From positions 62,001 to 126,000 of the forward strand of contig NZ_JAMTCN010000004.1 of assembly GCF_024171865.1 (NCBI RefSeq): a stretch of 64,000 nucleotides of DNA, given 5' to 3'. Numbering within the stretch: the stretch's first letter is position 1; each line of letters starts with the position of its first letter. The translations under genes were made by a program, and so were the position numbers. Source of the stretch: Prauserella aidingensis. GTDB lineage: Bacteria > Actinomycetota > Actinomycetes > Mycobacteriales > Pseudonocardiaceae. This document shows, one piece after another, positions 37,263-45,934 of the stretch. The notes beneath the pieces were generated by a model. That model saw nothing but the letters and a program-made list of their open reading frames with translations, was not told where the DNA came from and did not search any database.

Positions 37263-39556
37263 ATGCCGGCCTCCCGTTCCCGCCTGCGCCGGATCCGGAC
37301 CCCGGCGGTGCTCACCGTCGTCGCCGTCCTCGTCGCGGCCGCGATCGTCACGTGGGCGCGCGTACCGCGGGACGACCTGGAGGTCCTCGACCCCGGCGGG
37401 CTGCGGGTCGCGCCGGGCACCCCGGTCACACCACCGCGGGCGGCGTGACGGTGACCGCCGACTCCGGCGGCCGCTCCGGAGCCGGAGCACGCGTCGTCGT
37501 CGAGACCGCCCGCGGCACGGTCTGGAGCAGCGATCCCGGCCGCGCGTTCCTCGGGGCCGGCCGCGGCACCCTCGAGTCCGACGAGGACCGCGGACACCTC
37601 TGGCTCCGCACCGGCCACGACCGCCGCTGGACCAGCCAGACCCTCGACCGGGTGACCACGCACGACCGCGGCGTCGTCCTCACTGGACAGCTGGAGGACC
37701 TGGCGGGCACGCCGGGGCCGACCTGGCGCGCCGAGTTCACGGCCACCGAGCGCGGCGTGATGCTGGACGCCCGGCTCGGCGATGGCGGCGGCCCCACCTC
37801 GCTCGGGTTCTGGAGCGCCCGCAAGGGCCGGAGCGCGGTGCACGGGTTCGGCGAGCAGTTCACCGCGTTCAACCTCGACGGGCGCATCCTGCCGATCGTG
37901 ATCCGGGAACAGGGCGTCGGCCGCGGGGAGCAGCCGATCACGGCGCTGGCCGACGTCACCAACCACGGCGCGGGCGGCACCGAGGAGATGACCTATGCGA
38001 CGTGGGCCTCCTGGGCGACCGAGGACCTGCGCGGCGTCCGGCTCGACCCGACGCTGCGCGCCTCGCACGCACCCGCGGTGGCCGACACGACCGCCGAGGG
38101 GCGGGTCGGCCTGGAGATCCGGGCCACGCGGTTGCGCGCCGAGCTGGTCACCGCCGACACGCCGCTCGACCTCGTCGCCCGGCAGCAGTCCGGGACCGAC
38201 CGCCCCGCACTGGCGGACTGGACCTCCGACGGTGCCGTCGTCGGCATCCAGGGCGGTACGGCGGCGGTGCGGCGAACGGTCGATACGCTCCGGAGCGCCG
38301 GAACCCGCATCAGCGGCGTCTGGCTGCAGGACTGGACGGGACAGCGCACCACGTCCTTCGGCGACCGGCTGTGGTGGACCTGGCAGCTCGACCGCGAGCG
38401 TTACCCCGGTTGGGAGCGGCTCGTCTCCGACCTCGCCGCCGACGACATCACCGTGACGACGTACGTCAACCCGTTCCTCGTCGACCCCGCGCAGCAGCAC
38501 CCGGCGCCCGACCGGAACCTGTACGCCGAGGCAGCGGCACGGGCATACCTGGTCACGACGGCAGACGGCCGGCCGTACCCGATCGACCAGGGCGACTTCG
38601 ACGCCTACCTGGTCGACCTCACCGACGAGGCGGCTCGCGACTGGTACGCCGACGTCATCGCCACCGAGGTCCTGACCGACGGCGTCCGCGGTGCCATGGC
38701 CGACTTCGGCGAGGGCCTGCCGCTGGACGCGGCGCTGACCGACGGTGACGCCGTCACGGCCCACAACCGGTGGCCCGCGCTCTGGGCGGAGACGGTCCGC
38801 GACGCCTGCACGCGCGCGGGGAAACCGGACTGCGTCACCTGGTTCCGCGCCGGCTCGCTCGGGATGGCCGCCGACGCCCCGATGTTCTGGAACGGCGACC
38901 AACTGACCTCGTTCAGCGCTCACGACGGGCTGGCGTCGGTGCTGCGCGGCACGTTCTCGGCGGGAGTGTCCGGCTGGCCGTTGGTGCACTCCGACGTCGG
39001 CGGGTACACCTCGATCGACGCGGTCGTGAAGGACTACGTGCGCTCACCGGAACTACTCGCCCGCTGGGCCGAGTTGTCCGCGTTCGGGGTCATGATGCGC
39101 ACCCACGAGGGCAACCGCCCCGCGGCGAACGTGCAGGTCGAGGACGTACGGGTGCGCAAGCACTTCGCCAGGACGACCCGGATCTACGCGGCGCTGGCCG
39201 ACTATCGGCGCGAGGTCGTCGCCCACGCCACGGCGACCGGTGTCCCGGCGATCCGGCACGGCTGGTTGAACGTCCCGGGCACTGCGGCCGCCGAGGCCGA
39301 CGACCAGTTCTTCCTCGGACCGTCCGTCCTCGTCGCTCCCGTGCTCGCCGAGGGTGCCCGCGAGGTCGAGGTGACGTTGCCGCCCGGCCGGTGGCGGCAC
39401 CTGCTGACCGGGAAGGTCTACGACGGCGCCGCGACACGGACCGTCCCGGCGCCGATCGGCACCCCCGCGGCGTTCGTGGAGACCTCGGATCCGTGGGCGG
39501 ATCGCCTCACCGACGCCCTCACCGACGCCCTCACCGACGCCCTCGCCGCCCGATAG
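37263..39556 (+). CDS. GH31 enzyme, probable sulfoquinovosidase, with an apparent frameshift near the N-terminus
   Basis: The enzyme frame (37445-39556) encodes a GH31 protein strongly resembling E. coli YihQ, which hydrolyses alpha-sulfoquinovosides from plant sulfolipid. FGEQFTAFNLDGRILP, EQGVGRGEQP and MRTHEGNRP match. The YihQ catalytic nucleophile and acid/base aspartates align with codons 38702 and 38897, and the five sulfonate-site residues Q, Q, R, W, Y align with codons 38249, 38327, 38366, 38375 and 39005 at nearly the same spacing. A membrane anchor (residues 14-31 of MPASRSRLRRIRTPAVL...) starts at 37263 in another frame and ends at a stop at 37446. One extra base near 37428-37432 would join the two. 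The C-terminus ends in three LTDA repeats. No other sulfoquinovose-catabolism gene is nearby. Confidence 0.8.
37426..37448 (+). other. apparent single-base frameshift in the GH31 gene
   Basis: The first 61 codons (37263-37448) give a signal anchor and the start of the N-terminal beta domain, then run into TGA. The protein continues in the +2 frame from about 37430, where TTAGGVTVTA follows naturally if one base is added after GTCAC. The frameshift may be real or a sequencing error. A GTG at 37445 overlapping the TGA could start a truncated, anchor-less enzyme. Confidence 0.7.
39506..39541 (+). repeat. three 12-base tandem repeats at the end of the GH31 gene
   Basis: CTCACCGACGCC is repeated three times without a mismatch and encodes LTDA three times just before the stop codon. 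Confidence 0.9.
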
Positions 39557-39608
39557 CGGCCGCCGCGGGATGCAGACGTCCTCAGTGGACACCGACCGCC
39601 CGGAACGG

Positions 39609-40061
39609 TTACTCCTCGTCGGCGTCCTTGGCGGGCTTGTACGGGTCGGGTTCGCCCGCCGGCTCCGCGGTCGTGGCCTGCCGGGCGACCTCGGCGTCGG
39701 CCTCGCGCGCCTTGGCGAGGAGATCGTCGATGTTGCGCGCCTCGGAGGGGATGTTGTCCGCGACGAACGCCAGCGTGGGCGTGTACCGCACGCCCGTGCC
39801 CTGTCCGACCTTGGTCCGCAACACGCCGCGGGCGGATTCGAGCGCTGCGGCGGCACCGGCGAAGTCCGGCGCCGCGTCGAGGGTTTCGCCGAGCACGGTG
39901 TAATACACGGTGGCGTCGCGCAGGTCACCGGTGACGCGGGCGTCCGTGATCGTCACGTTGCCCAGTCGCGGGTCCTTGATCTCGTGTTCGATCGCGGACG
40001 CGACGATCTGTGCGATCCGCTTGGCCAGCCTGCGTGCCCGAGCCTTGTCAGCCACGGCCAT
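39609..40061 (-). CDS. rbfA: 30S ribosome-binding factor RbfA
   Basis: A 150-residue RbfA that helps the late maturation of the 30S subunit at the 16S rRNA 5' helix. Family stretches are [51 protein letters not shown] and [27 protein letters not shown] charged C-terminal tail extends about 30 residues beyond the core. GAGGGG precedes the ATG. It is the last gene of the translation operon in this window; nrnA, which usually follows, is absent. Confidence 0.96.
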   Translation of the reverse strand: MAVADKARARRLAKRIAQIVASAIEHEIKDPRLGNVTITDARVTGDLRDATVYYTVLGETLDAAPDFAGAAAALESARGVLRTKVGQGTGVRYTPTLAFVADNIPSEARNIDDLLAKAREADAEVARQATTAEPAGEPDPYKPAKDADEE

Positions 40062-40150
40062 CCCCTCACTCGTTCGAACGCCGGCACCTCACGACCCGGC
40101 GTACCACCATGATGTTCCGGCCCGGCCGCCCGGCGTCGGCGACCCGACCG

Positions 40151-40447
40151 CTATTCGTCGTCCGTGCCGTGCAGCCGCCGTCCGGCCGACAGCAACTCGA
40201 CCTCCGGACGCTCGGCGACGAACCGTTCGCAGCCCTCCAGCACGTCACGCACGTGCGCGGCGTCGGCCGCAACCGCCGCGACACCGATGGTGACGCGGCG
40301 GTAGAGCTCGCGCTGCCCGGCCTCGGCGACCGCGACGTCGAAACGTCTGCGCAGCTCGGCCACGATGGGCCGCACCACGGAACGCTTCTGCTTCAGTGAA
40401 CGGACGTCCCCGAGCAGCACGTCCAGTTCCAGCGAACCCACGAACAC
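40151..40447 (-). CDS. DUF503 domain protein (YlxP-like)
   Basis: A 98-residue YlxP-family protein, typically encoded between infB and rbfA. The pattern LDVLLGDVRSLKQKRSVVRPIVAELRRRFDVAVAEAG and the later VTIGVAAVAADAAHVRDVLEGCERFVAERPE are those of the family. It has a ferredoxin-like fold; a role with the ribosome is assumed from gene order only. The GTG at 40447 is used as the start. Confidence 0.93.
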   Translation of the reverse strand: MFVGSLELDVLLGDVRSLKQKRSVVRPIVAELRRRFDVAVAEAGQRELYRRVTIGVAAVAADAAHVRDVLEGCERFVAERPEVELLSAGRRLHGTDDE

Positions 40448-40553
40448 CGTCGCACCGTCCTGTCAGCCGGCACCTGCCACGAGGCCGGCGGCACCGCGTC
40501 GGCACGGACTCGACACTGCCACCGGCTCCACTCCGGGCTCACCGGGGAAGGGA

Positions 40554-40591
40554 GTGCCGGTGGGGCGGGAACGTTCCCGCCCCACCGGCAC
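40554..40591 (-). terminator. 38-base perfect palindrome downstream of infB
   Basis: The arm GTGCCGGTGGGGCGGGAAC (40554-40572) is followed at once by its exact reverse complement (40573-40591). RNA from either strand would form a 17-base stem with a 4-base loop. It begins 7 bases after the infB stop codon and precedes the DUF503 gene, so it may be the main terminator or an attenuator in the operon. No T tract follows. Confidence 0.8.
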
Positions 40592-40598
40592 CGCGAAC

Positions 40599-43532
40599 TC
40601 ACACGCGCGGCTTCTCGCGCTGCTCGTACGTCTCGACGATGTCGCCGACCTTGATGTCGGAGAACTTGCCGAGAGTCATACCGCATTCGTAACCGTCGCG
40701 GACCTCGGTCGCGTCGTCCTTGAACCGCCGCAGCGACGACACCGGCAGTTCCTCCCTGACCACGACCCCATCGCGTAGCACCCGCGCCTTGGCGTTGCGC
40801 CGGATGAGACCCGAGGTGACGAGGCAACCGGCGATGGTGCCGATCTTCGAGGACTTGAAGACCTCGCGCACCTCCGCCTTGCCGAGCTCGACCTCTTCGT
40901 ACACCGGCTTGAGCATGCCCTTCAGGGCCTGCTCGATCTCCTCGATGGCCTGGTAGATCACCGTGTAGTACCGGACGTCGACACCCTCGCGGCTCGCCCG
41001 CTCGGTCGCCTTGCCCTGCGCCCGCACGTTGAAGCCGATCACCACGGCGTCGGACGCCGTCGCCAGATCGATGTCGCTCTCGGTCACGCCACCGACACCG
41101 CGGTGCACGATGCTGAGCTCGACCTCGTCGCCCACGTCGATCTGGTTGAGCGAGCTCTCGAGCGCCTCGACGGTACCCGAGTTGTCACCCTTGATGATCA
41201 GGTTGAGGCTGTTGGTCTCCTTCAGCGCGGAGTCCAGATCCTCGAGGCTGACGCGCTTGCGCTTCGCCGCGTTCTCGGCGTTGCGGATGCGGGCCTGGCG
41301 GCGCTCGGCGATCTGCCGTGCCACCCGGTCCTCGTCCACGACCAGGAACGTGTCACCGGCACGCGGCACCGACGTGAAGCCGATGACCTGCACCGGACGC
41401 GACGGGTCGGCCTCGGTGACGTCGCGGTTGTGCTCGTCGACCATGCGGCGCACGCGCCCGTAGGCGTCGCCCGCCACGACGGAGTCGCCGACCCGGAGCG
41501 TGCCGCGCTGCACCAGCACGGTCGCCACGGGACCACGGCCACGGTCGAGGTGCGCCTCGATCGCGACGCCCTGCGCCTCCATCCGCGGGTTGGCCCGCAG
41601 ATCCAGCGCCGCGTCCGCGGTCAGCAGGATCGCCTCGAGCAGCCCGTCGATGTTGACGTTCTCCCGCGCGGAGATGTCGACGAACATCGTCTCGCCGCCG
41701 TACTCCTCGGCCACCAGCCCGTACTCGGTGAGCTGCTGGCGGATCTTCTGCGGGTTGGCGCCTTCCTTGTCGATCTTGTTGACCGCCACCACGATCGGCG
41801 ACTTGGCCGCCTGCGCGTGGTTGATCGCCTCGATCGTCTGCGGCATCACGCCGTCGTCGGCCGCGACCACGATCACCGCGATGTCCGTGGCCTGCGCACC
41901 ACGGGCACGCATGGCGGTGAACGCCTCGTGACCCGGGGTGTCGATGAACGTGATGGTCCGCTCGTCACCTTCGAGTTCGGTCTCGACCTGGTAGGCACCG
42001 ATGTGCTGGGTGATACCACCGGCCTCGCCCTCGGCGACCTTCGACTTCCGGACGGTGTCCAGCAGTCGGGTCTTACCGTGGTCGACGTGACCCATGACGG
42101 TCACGACCGGCGGCCGCACCTGCAGGTCCTCGTCGGTGCCCGCGTCCTCGCCGTAGGTGATGTCGAAGGCCTCGAGGAGCTCGCGGTCCTCTTCCTCCGG
42201 GCTGACGACCTGGACGTTGTAGTTCATCTCGGTGCCGAGCAGCTCGAGCACGTCCTCGGAGACCGACTGCGTCGCGGTGACCATCTCGCCGAGGTGGAAC
42301 AGCACCTGCACCAGCGACGCCGGGTTGGCGTCGATCTTCTCGGCGAAGTCGGTCAGCGACGAACCGCGCGGCAGGCGGATCGTCTCGCCGCCGCCCTTCG
42401 GCAGACGCACGCCACCCACGGACGGCGCCTGCATGTTCTCCATGTACTCCTGGCGCTTCTGCCGCTTCGACTTGCGACCCTTGCGCGAGGGGCCACCGGG
42501 ACGCCCGAAGGCACCGGCCGTGCCACCGCGGCCACCACCACCGCGGCCGCGGAAACCACCGCCGCCGCCTGCGGGGGGACCACCGGGACCGCCACGGCCG
42601 CCACCGGGACCGCCGCCTGCGGGGGGACCGCCGGGTCCACCGCGACCGCCGCCGGGTCCACCGCGACCACCGCCGGGTCCACCACGGCCGCCGCCGGGTC
42701 CACCGCGACCACCGCCGGGTCCACCACGGCCGCCACCGGGTCCGCTCGGGCGGGCCGGACGCGACGGCATCATGCCCGGGTTGGGGCGGGGCGGCATGTT
42801 GCCGGGGCTCGGCCGGTTACCGCCGCCCTGCTGCTGGCCACCCTGCTGCTGGCCGCCGCCTTGCTGCTGGCCGCCCTGTTGTTGACCGCCCTGCTTCTGG
42901 CCGCCCTGGCCACCGCCCTGCTGGCCGCCACCGGAACGAGGCGGGGCCGGACGCGGCGTGGGCGCGCCCGCACCGACGCCGAACGGGTTGTTGCCGACCC
43001 GCGGCTGCTTCGGACCGGGCTTGGGACCGGGCTTGGGACCCTGCGGCTTCGGCGGAACCACCGAACCGCCGGAGTCGTCCTGCTTGGGCGCCTCCTGCTC
43101 GGGGCTCGCCTTCGCTGCCGGCACCTGCTCGGCCGGTTCGGCCGGCTGAGCCGGTTTCGGACCGGGCTTGGGGCCCGGCTTCGGCCCCGGCTTGGGACCG
43201 GGCTTCGGCGCTGCCGACGGCGCCGCGTCCTGCTTGTCCGCCTGCTGCGGCGCGGACTGCGCCGACGCGGCGGGCTGCGCCTGCGGTGCCTGCGACTCGG
43301 CCGCACCGCTGCTTGCGGCGGGCTTGGACGCGGACTTGCCGCCACCCTTACCGCCACTCTTGTCTCCGGCCGCGCCGCCGTAGGCGTCGCGGAGGCGCCG
43401 GGCGACCGGTGCCTCCACGGTGGACGACGCGGACTTCACGAACTCACCCTGCTCCTTGAGCTTGGCGAGTACTTCCTTGCTCGTGACACCGAGCTCTTTC
43501 GCGAGCTCGTGCACGCGGGCCTTGCCTGCCAC
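40599..43532 (-). CDS. infB: translation initiation factor IF-2
   Basis: A 977-residue IF-2 that brings initiator tRNA to the 30S subunit. The chain begins with an IF2_N domain ([36 protein letters not shown]). A very long low-complexity linker follows, with GPKPGPKPG repeats, Gln/Gly runs and GGRGGPGG repeats. The G domain has GHVDHGKT at about residue 480, DTPGHEAF and NKID. Domains II, III and IV follow, ending in [22 protein letters not shown]. The GTG at 43532 is chosen because GAGGAG lies about 5 bases upstream; a TTG four codons earlier is rejected. Confidence 0.97.
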   Translation of the reverse strand: MAGKARVHELAKELGVTSKEVLAKLKEQGEFVKSASSTVEAPVARRLRDAYGGAAGDKSGGKGGGKSASKPAASSGAAESQAPQAQPAASAQSAPQQADKQDAAPSAAPKPGPKPGPKPGPKPGPKPAQPAEPAEQVPAAKASPEQEAPKQDDSGGSVVPPKPQGPKPGPKPGPKQPRVGNNPFGVGAGAPTPRPAPPRSGGGQQGGGQGGQKQGGQQQGGQQQGGGQQQGGQQQGGGNRPSPGNMPPRPNPGMMPSRPARPSGPGGGRGGPGGGRGGPGGGRGGPGGGRGGPGGGRGGPGGPPAGGGPGGGRGGPGGPPAGGGGGFRGRGGGGRGGTAGAFGRPGGPSRKGRKSKRQKRQEYMENMQAPSVGGVRLPKGGGETIRLPRGSSLTDFAEKIDANPASLVQVLFHLGEMVTATQSVSEDVLELLGTEMNYNVQVVSPEEEDRELLEAFDITYGEDAGTDEDLQVRPPVVTVMGHVDHGKTRLLDTVRKSKVAEGEAGGITQHIGAYQVETELEGDERTITFIDTPGHEAFTAMRARGAQATDIAVIVVAADDGVMPQTIEAINHAQAAKSPIVVAVNKIDKEGANPQKIRQQLTEYGLVAEEYGGETMFVDISARENVNIDGLLEAILLTADAALDLRANPRMEAQGVAIEAHLDRGRGPVATVLVQRGTLRVGDSVVAGDAYGRVRRMVDEHNRDVTEADPSRPVQVIGFTSVPRAGDTFLVVDEDRVARQIAERRQARIRNAENAAKRKRVSLEDLDSALKETNSLNLIIKGDNSGTVEALESSLNQIDVGDEVELSIVHRGVGGVTESDIDLATASDAVVIGFNVRAQGKATERASREGVDVRYYTVIYQAIEEIEQALKGMLKPVYEEVELGKAEVREVFKSSKIGTIAGCLVTSGLIRRNAKARVLRDGVVVREELPVSSLRRFKDDATEVRDGYECGMTLGKFSDIKVGDIVETYEQREKPRV
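42570..42740. repeat. GC-rich repeats encoding the RGG-like linker of IF-2
   Basis: Imperfect tandem units built from CCACCGGGTCCACCGCGAC-like sequence encode the GGRGGPGG array on the minus strand. This is coding sequence with length variation expected between strains, not a CRISPR array. Confidence 0.85.
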
Positions 43533-43655
43533 TGCTCTCCTCAACTGAGGCCAGGCAGGCAGAGCACCCGCTGACCTCGTCTTATCGTCGCGCGTTCATG
43601 GCTTCAGCTTCACGGCTGACTCATGACGGGTCGACCTGCTTCCTTGTTTCCGACC

Positions 43656-43680
43656 AGGGCCCGGGGAGATCCCGGGCCCT
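43656..43680 (-). terminator. strong hairpin between ylxR and infB
   Basis: AGGGCCCGGG (43656-43665) and CCCGGGCCCT (43671-43680) form a perfect 10-base stem with a 5-base loop. It touches the ylxR stop codon and lies 124 bases before the infB start in the direction of transcription. It is more likely an attenuator or processing site than a full terminator, because infB is normally co-transcribed with nusA. Confidence 0.6.
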
Positions 43681-43961
43681 CATTCCTCGGTGGCGAACCG
43701 CTCCACGACACTCCGCACGCCGGAGGTGTCCAACGGACCGGACACGCGCAGCGCACGGGGAAACGCTCGTTTCCGTTCGGCCGTGGCCAGGCAGGCCGGG
43801 TCGCGGTGCACCCAGGCACCGCGGCCGGGAAGCCGCCGCCGTTCGTCGGCGACGAGTTCCCCACCTGACACGACCAGCCGAAGCAGCTCGTCGCTGCACG
43901 CCCGTCGACGACAACCGACGCACGTACGCATCGGGCCGGTCATCGACGTCGGGCGTTGCAC
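43680..43961 (-). CDS. ylxR: YlxR family RNA-binding protein (DUF448)
   Basis: A 93-residue YlxR protein. The family signature RTCVGCRRRACSDELLRLVV is followed by a loop ending GRGAWVHRDPACLATAERKRAFPRALR. YlxR lies between nusA and infB in most Gram-positive bacteria and has been linked to RNase P and nucleoid functions. The GTG at 43961 is the most upstream start; an ATG six codons later (43943) is possible, and neither has a clear Shine-Dalgarno. nusA ends 25 bases upstream. Confidence 0.92.
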   Translation of the reverse strand: MQRPTSMTGPMRTCVGCRRRACSDELLRLVVSGGELVADERRRLPGRGAWVHRDPACLATAERKRAFPRALRVSGPLDTSGVRSVVERFATEE

Positions 43962-43986
43962 CGATCCCAGTTTAGCCCCTGGTCTG

Positions 43987-45048
43987 TCACTCGGCGGAAC
44001 CGGTTACCGCAGTGTGCGGTGAGTCCTCCGGCTGGGGGTCCGGAGAGGCCTCCTGCTGGGGTCCGGCATCGGGTGCGGCGTCGCTGCGGATGTCGATCCG
44101 CCAGCCGGTCAGCCGGGCCGCGAGCCGGGCGTTCTGCCCCTCCTTGCCGATCGCCAGCGACAGCTGGAAGTCCGGCACGACCACGCGTGCGGTCTTCGTC
44201 CGCTCGTCGACGACCGTGACCGACACGGCCTTCGCGGGAGACAGGGCGTTGCCCACGAACTGGGCGGGATCGTCCGAGTAGTCGATGATGTCGATCTTCT
44301 CACCACCGAGCTCGCTCATGACGTTGCGCACCCGCGCGCCCACCGGTCCGATGCAGGCGCCCTTGGCGTTCACGCCGGGCACCGTCGAGCGAACGGAGAT
44401 CTTGGACCGGTGACCGGGTTCCCTGGCCACGGCCGTGATCTCCACCGTGCCGTCGGCGATCTCGGGCACCTCGAGCGAGAACAGCTTGCGCACCAGGTTC
44501 GGGTGCGTGCGCGAGAGCGTGATCTGCGGCCCACGGGCGCTGCGGGCGACCTGCCACACGTATGCCTTGATCCGCCCGCCGTGCGGGTAGTCCTCCCCCG
44601 GCACCTGCTCGGCGGCGGGCAGCACTCCCTCGGTGTCCCCGCCGATGTCGACGACGACCATGCCCCGCGCGTTGGCGCGGGCATCGCGCTGGATCACACC
44701 GGCGACGATCTCGCCCTCCTTCGCGGAGAACTCGCCGTAGGTCTTCTCCTGCTCGGCGTCCCGCAGGCGCTGCAGGATGACCTGGCGTGCGGTCGTCGCG
44801 GCGATCCGCCCGAAGCCCTCGGGCGTGTCGTCCCACTCCTCGGCGATCTCGCCGTGCTCGTCGAGCGTGTGCGCCAGTACCCGCACGTAACCGGTCTTGC
44901 GGTCGATGTCGATCTTTGCCCGGGGCTGGTGGCCCTCGGTGTGCTTGTAGGCCGTGAGCAGTGCGGACTCGATCGCCTCGAGCACCGCTTCGAACGGAAT
45001 GTCCTTGTCCGCCTCGATGGCCCGCAGCGCGGCGATGTCGACGTTCAC
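43987..45048 (-). CDS. nusA: transcription termination/antitermination factor NusA
   Basis: A 353-residue NusA that binds RNA polymerase and RNA to control pausing, termination and antitermination. The N-terminal polymerase-binding domain is followed by an S1 domain and two KH domains, with [39 protein letters not shown] and [23 protein letters not shown]. Like mycobacterial NusA, it lacks the C-terminal acidic repeats of E. coli and ends in a disordered tail. The GTG start overlaps the rimP stop by four bases. Confidence 0.96.
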   Translation of the reverse strand: MNVDIAALRAIEADKDIPFEAVLEAIESALLTAYKHTEGHQPRAKIDIDRKTGYVRVLAHTLDEHGEIAEEWDDTPEGFGRIAATTARQVILQRLRDAEQEKTYGEFSAKEGEIVAGVIQRDARANARGMVVVDIGGDTEGVLPAAEQVPGEDYPHGGRIKAYVWQVARSARGPQITLSRTHPNLVRKLFSLEVPEIADGTVEITAVAREPGHRSKISVRSTVPGVNAKGACIGPVGARVRNVMSELGGEKIDIIDYSDDPAQFVGNALSPAKAVSVTVVDERTKTARVVVPDFQLSLAIGKEGQNARLAARLTGWRIDIRSDAAPDAGPQQEASPDPQPEDSPHTAVTGSAE

Positions 45049-45608
45049 CTCGGCTCCTCCTCCGGTGCTGCCGCCGCGGCACCCTCGCTGTTGTGGTTGT
45101 CGCCCGCGGCCTCGCCCGCGTCCTCTTCCAGGAGCTTCAGCTCGCCTGCGGGCGGTTGCTTGAATTCGACCTCGAGCACGGCCTTCGCGACGTCGGCGTA
45201 GCGCACGTCGCGGATGGTGCCGCCGACGAGCAGTCGCACCGCGGTCTCGTCGGCCCGGCCCACCCGGCCGGTGAACTCGGCTCCCTCGGTCGGGGTCACC
45301 CGCACCTGGCGGAACTTCGCGCGGCGCCAGTGCCGCTGCGTGGTCAGGGGCCGGTCGACGCCCGGCGAGGTGACTTCCAGGGTGTAGGCGCCCGCAATGA
45401 GGTGCTCGTGCTGGTCGAGTTCCTCGGACAGGACGCGGCTGACCTCGGCGACCTCGTCCAGGCCGACACCGTCGTCGCTGTCGACGACGACCTTGACGAG
45501 CTTGCGCCGTCCGGCCTGCTGCACGTCGAGCGCGTCGAGATCGAAACCCGCGGCCGTGACGGCCTCGGCCACGATGGGCTCCAGCCGGCTGGCGAGTTCG
45601 TTGGGCAC
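45045..45608 (-). CDS. rimP: ribosome maturation factor RimP
   Basis: A 187-residue RimP required for 30S assembly. The N-terminal domain ends in [26 protein letters not shown], the clear family signature. The C-terminal Sm-like domain is [26 protein letters not shown], followed by an acidic tail of about 30 residues. The GTG has GGGAG about 9 bases upstream. It is the first gene of the rimP-nusA-ylxR-infB operon and is preceded by an unusual leader region. Confidence 0.95.
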   Translation of the reverse strand: MPNELASRLEPIVAEAVTAAGFDLDALDVQQAGRRKLVKVVVDSDDGVGLDEVAEVSRVLSEELDQHEHLIAGAYTLEVTSPGVDRPLTTQRHWRRAKFRQVRVTPTEGAEFTGRVGRADETAVRLLVGGTIRDVRYADVAKAVLEVEFKQPPAGELKLLEEDAGEAAGDNHNSEGAAAAAPEEEPR

Positions 45609-45934
45609 CGTGATGCTCCCGTGAGTTGCTGTTGTCTATGCGTCTTGTCGGTATGCGGTTGTCGGTACAGGGTTGTGGTCGGGGACGCGGTTGTCGTCGG
45701 GGACGGAGTCGTGGTCGGTGTCCTGTGGTCTCTCGGTCCTGCGGTCTCGGTGTCGTGTGGTGTCCCGGTGTCCCGAGGTCGTCGGTTCTCGAGGTCGTCC
45801 GAATGTACGGGTGCCGGCGCCCGTACGCTCCTCCGGACAGGGGTGGTCCAGCTTATCGTGTCGGGGCCGCCGCCCGCCGACCAGCGGGGTACGCGCGAGC
45901 CGCCGGGACGAAGCGCCTGGCAGGATGACGTTCC
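45609..45934 (-). other. 326-base divergent region; A/C-rich leader of rimP
   Basis: The space between divergent rimP and the ferritin-like gene holds no convincing gene. On the rimP strand about 150 bases (45630-45790) consist mostly of A, C and G with very few T, built from imperfect units such as CCGACGACAACC, CCGACCACAACC and CCGACAACCG. Such a transcript would be largely unstructured. A short open frame on this strand (ending [10 protein letters not shown]) translates the repeats, but it has no ribosome site and is not called. Confidence 0.55.

Noticed and set aside
37263-37448. 61-codon gene as an independent small membrane protein with a GTGA overlap to the GH31 gene
   Set aside because: The peptide after its helix continues naturally into the GH31 N-terminal domain in the next frame, so a frameshifted single gene is more likely.
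42570-43220. CRISPR-like regular repeats
   Set aside because: The repeats are in-frame coding sequence of IF-2 (GGRGGPGG and GPKPG arrays) without unique spacers.
41103-43574. 823-codon open frame on the plus strand opposite infB
   Set aside because: The translation is low-complexity (Thr/Ala/Gly runs mirroring the IF-2 linker), and infB on the other strand is certain.
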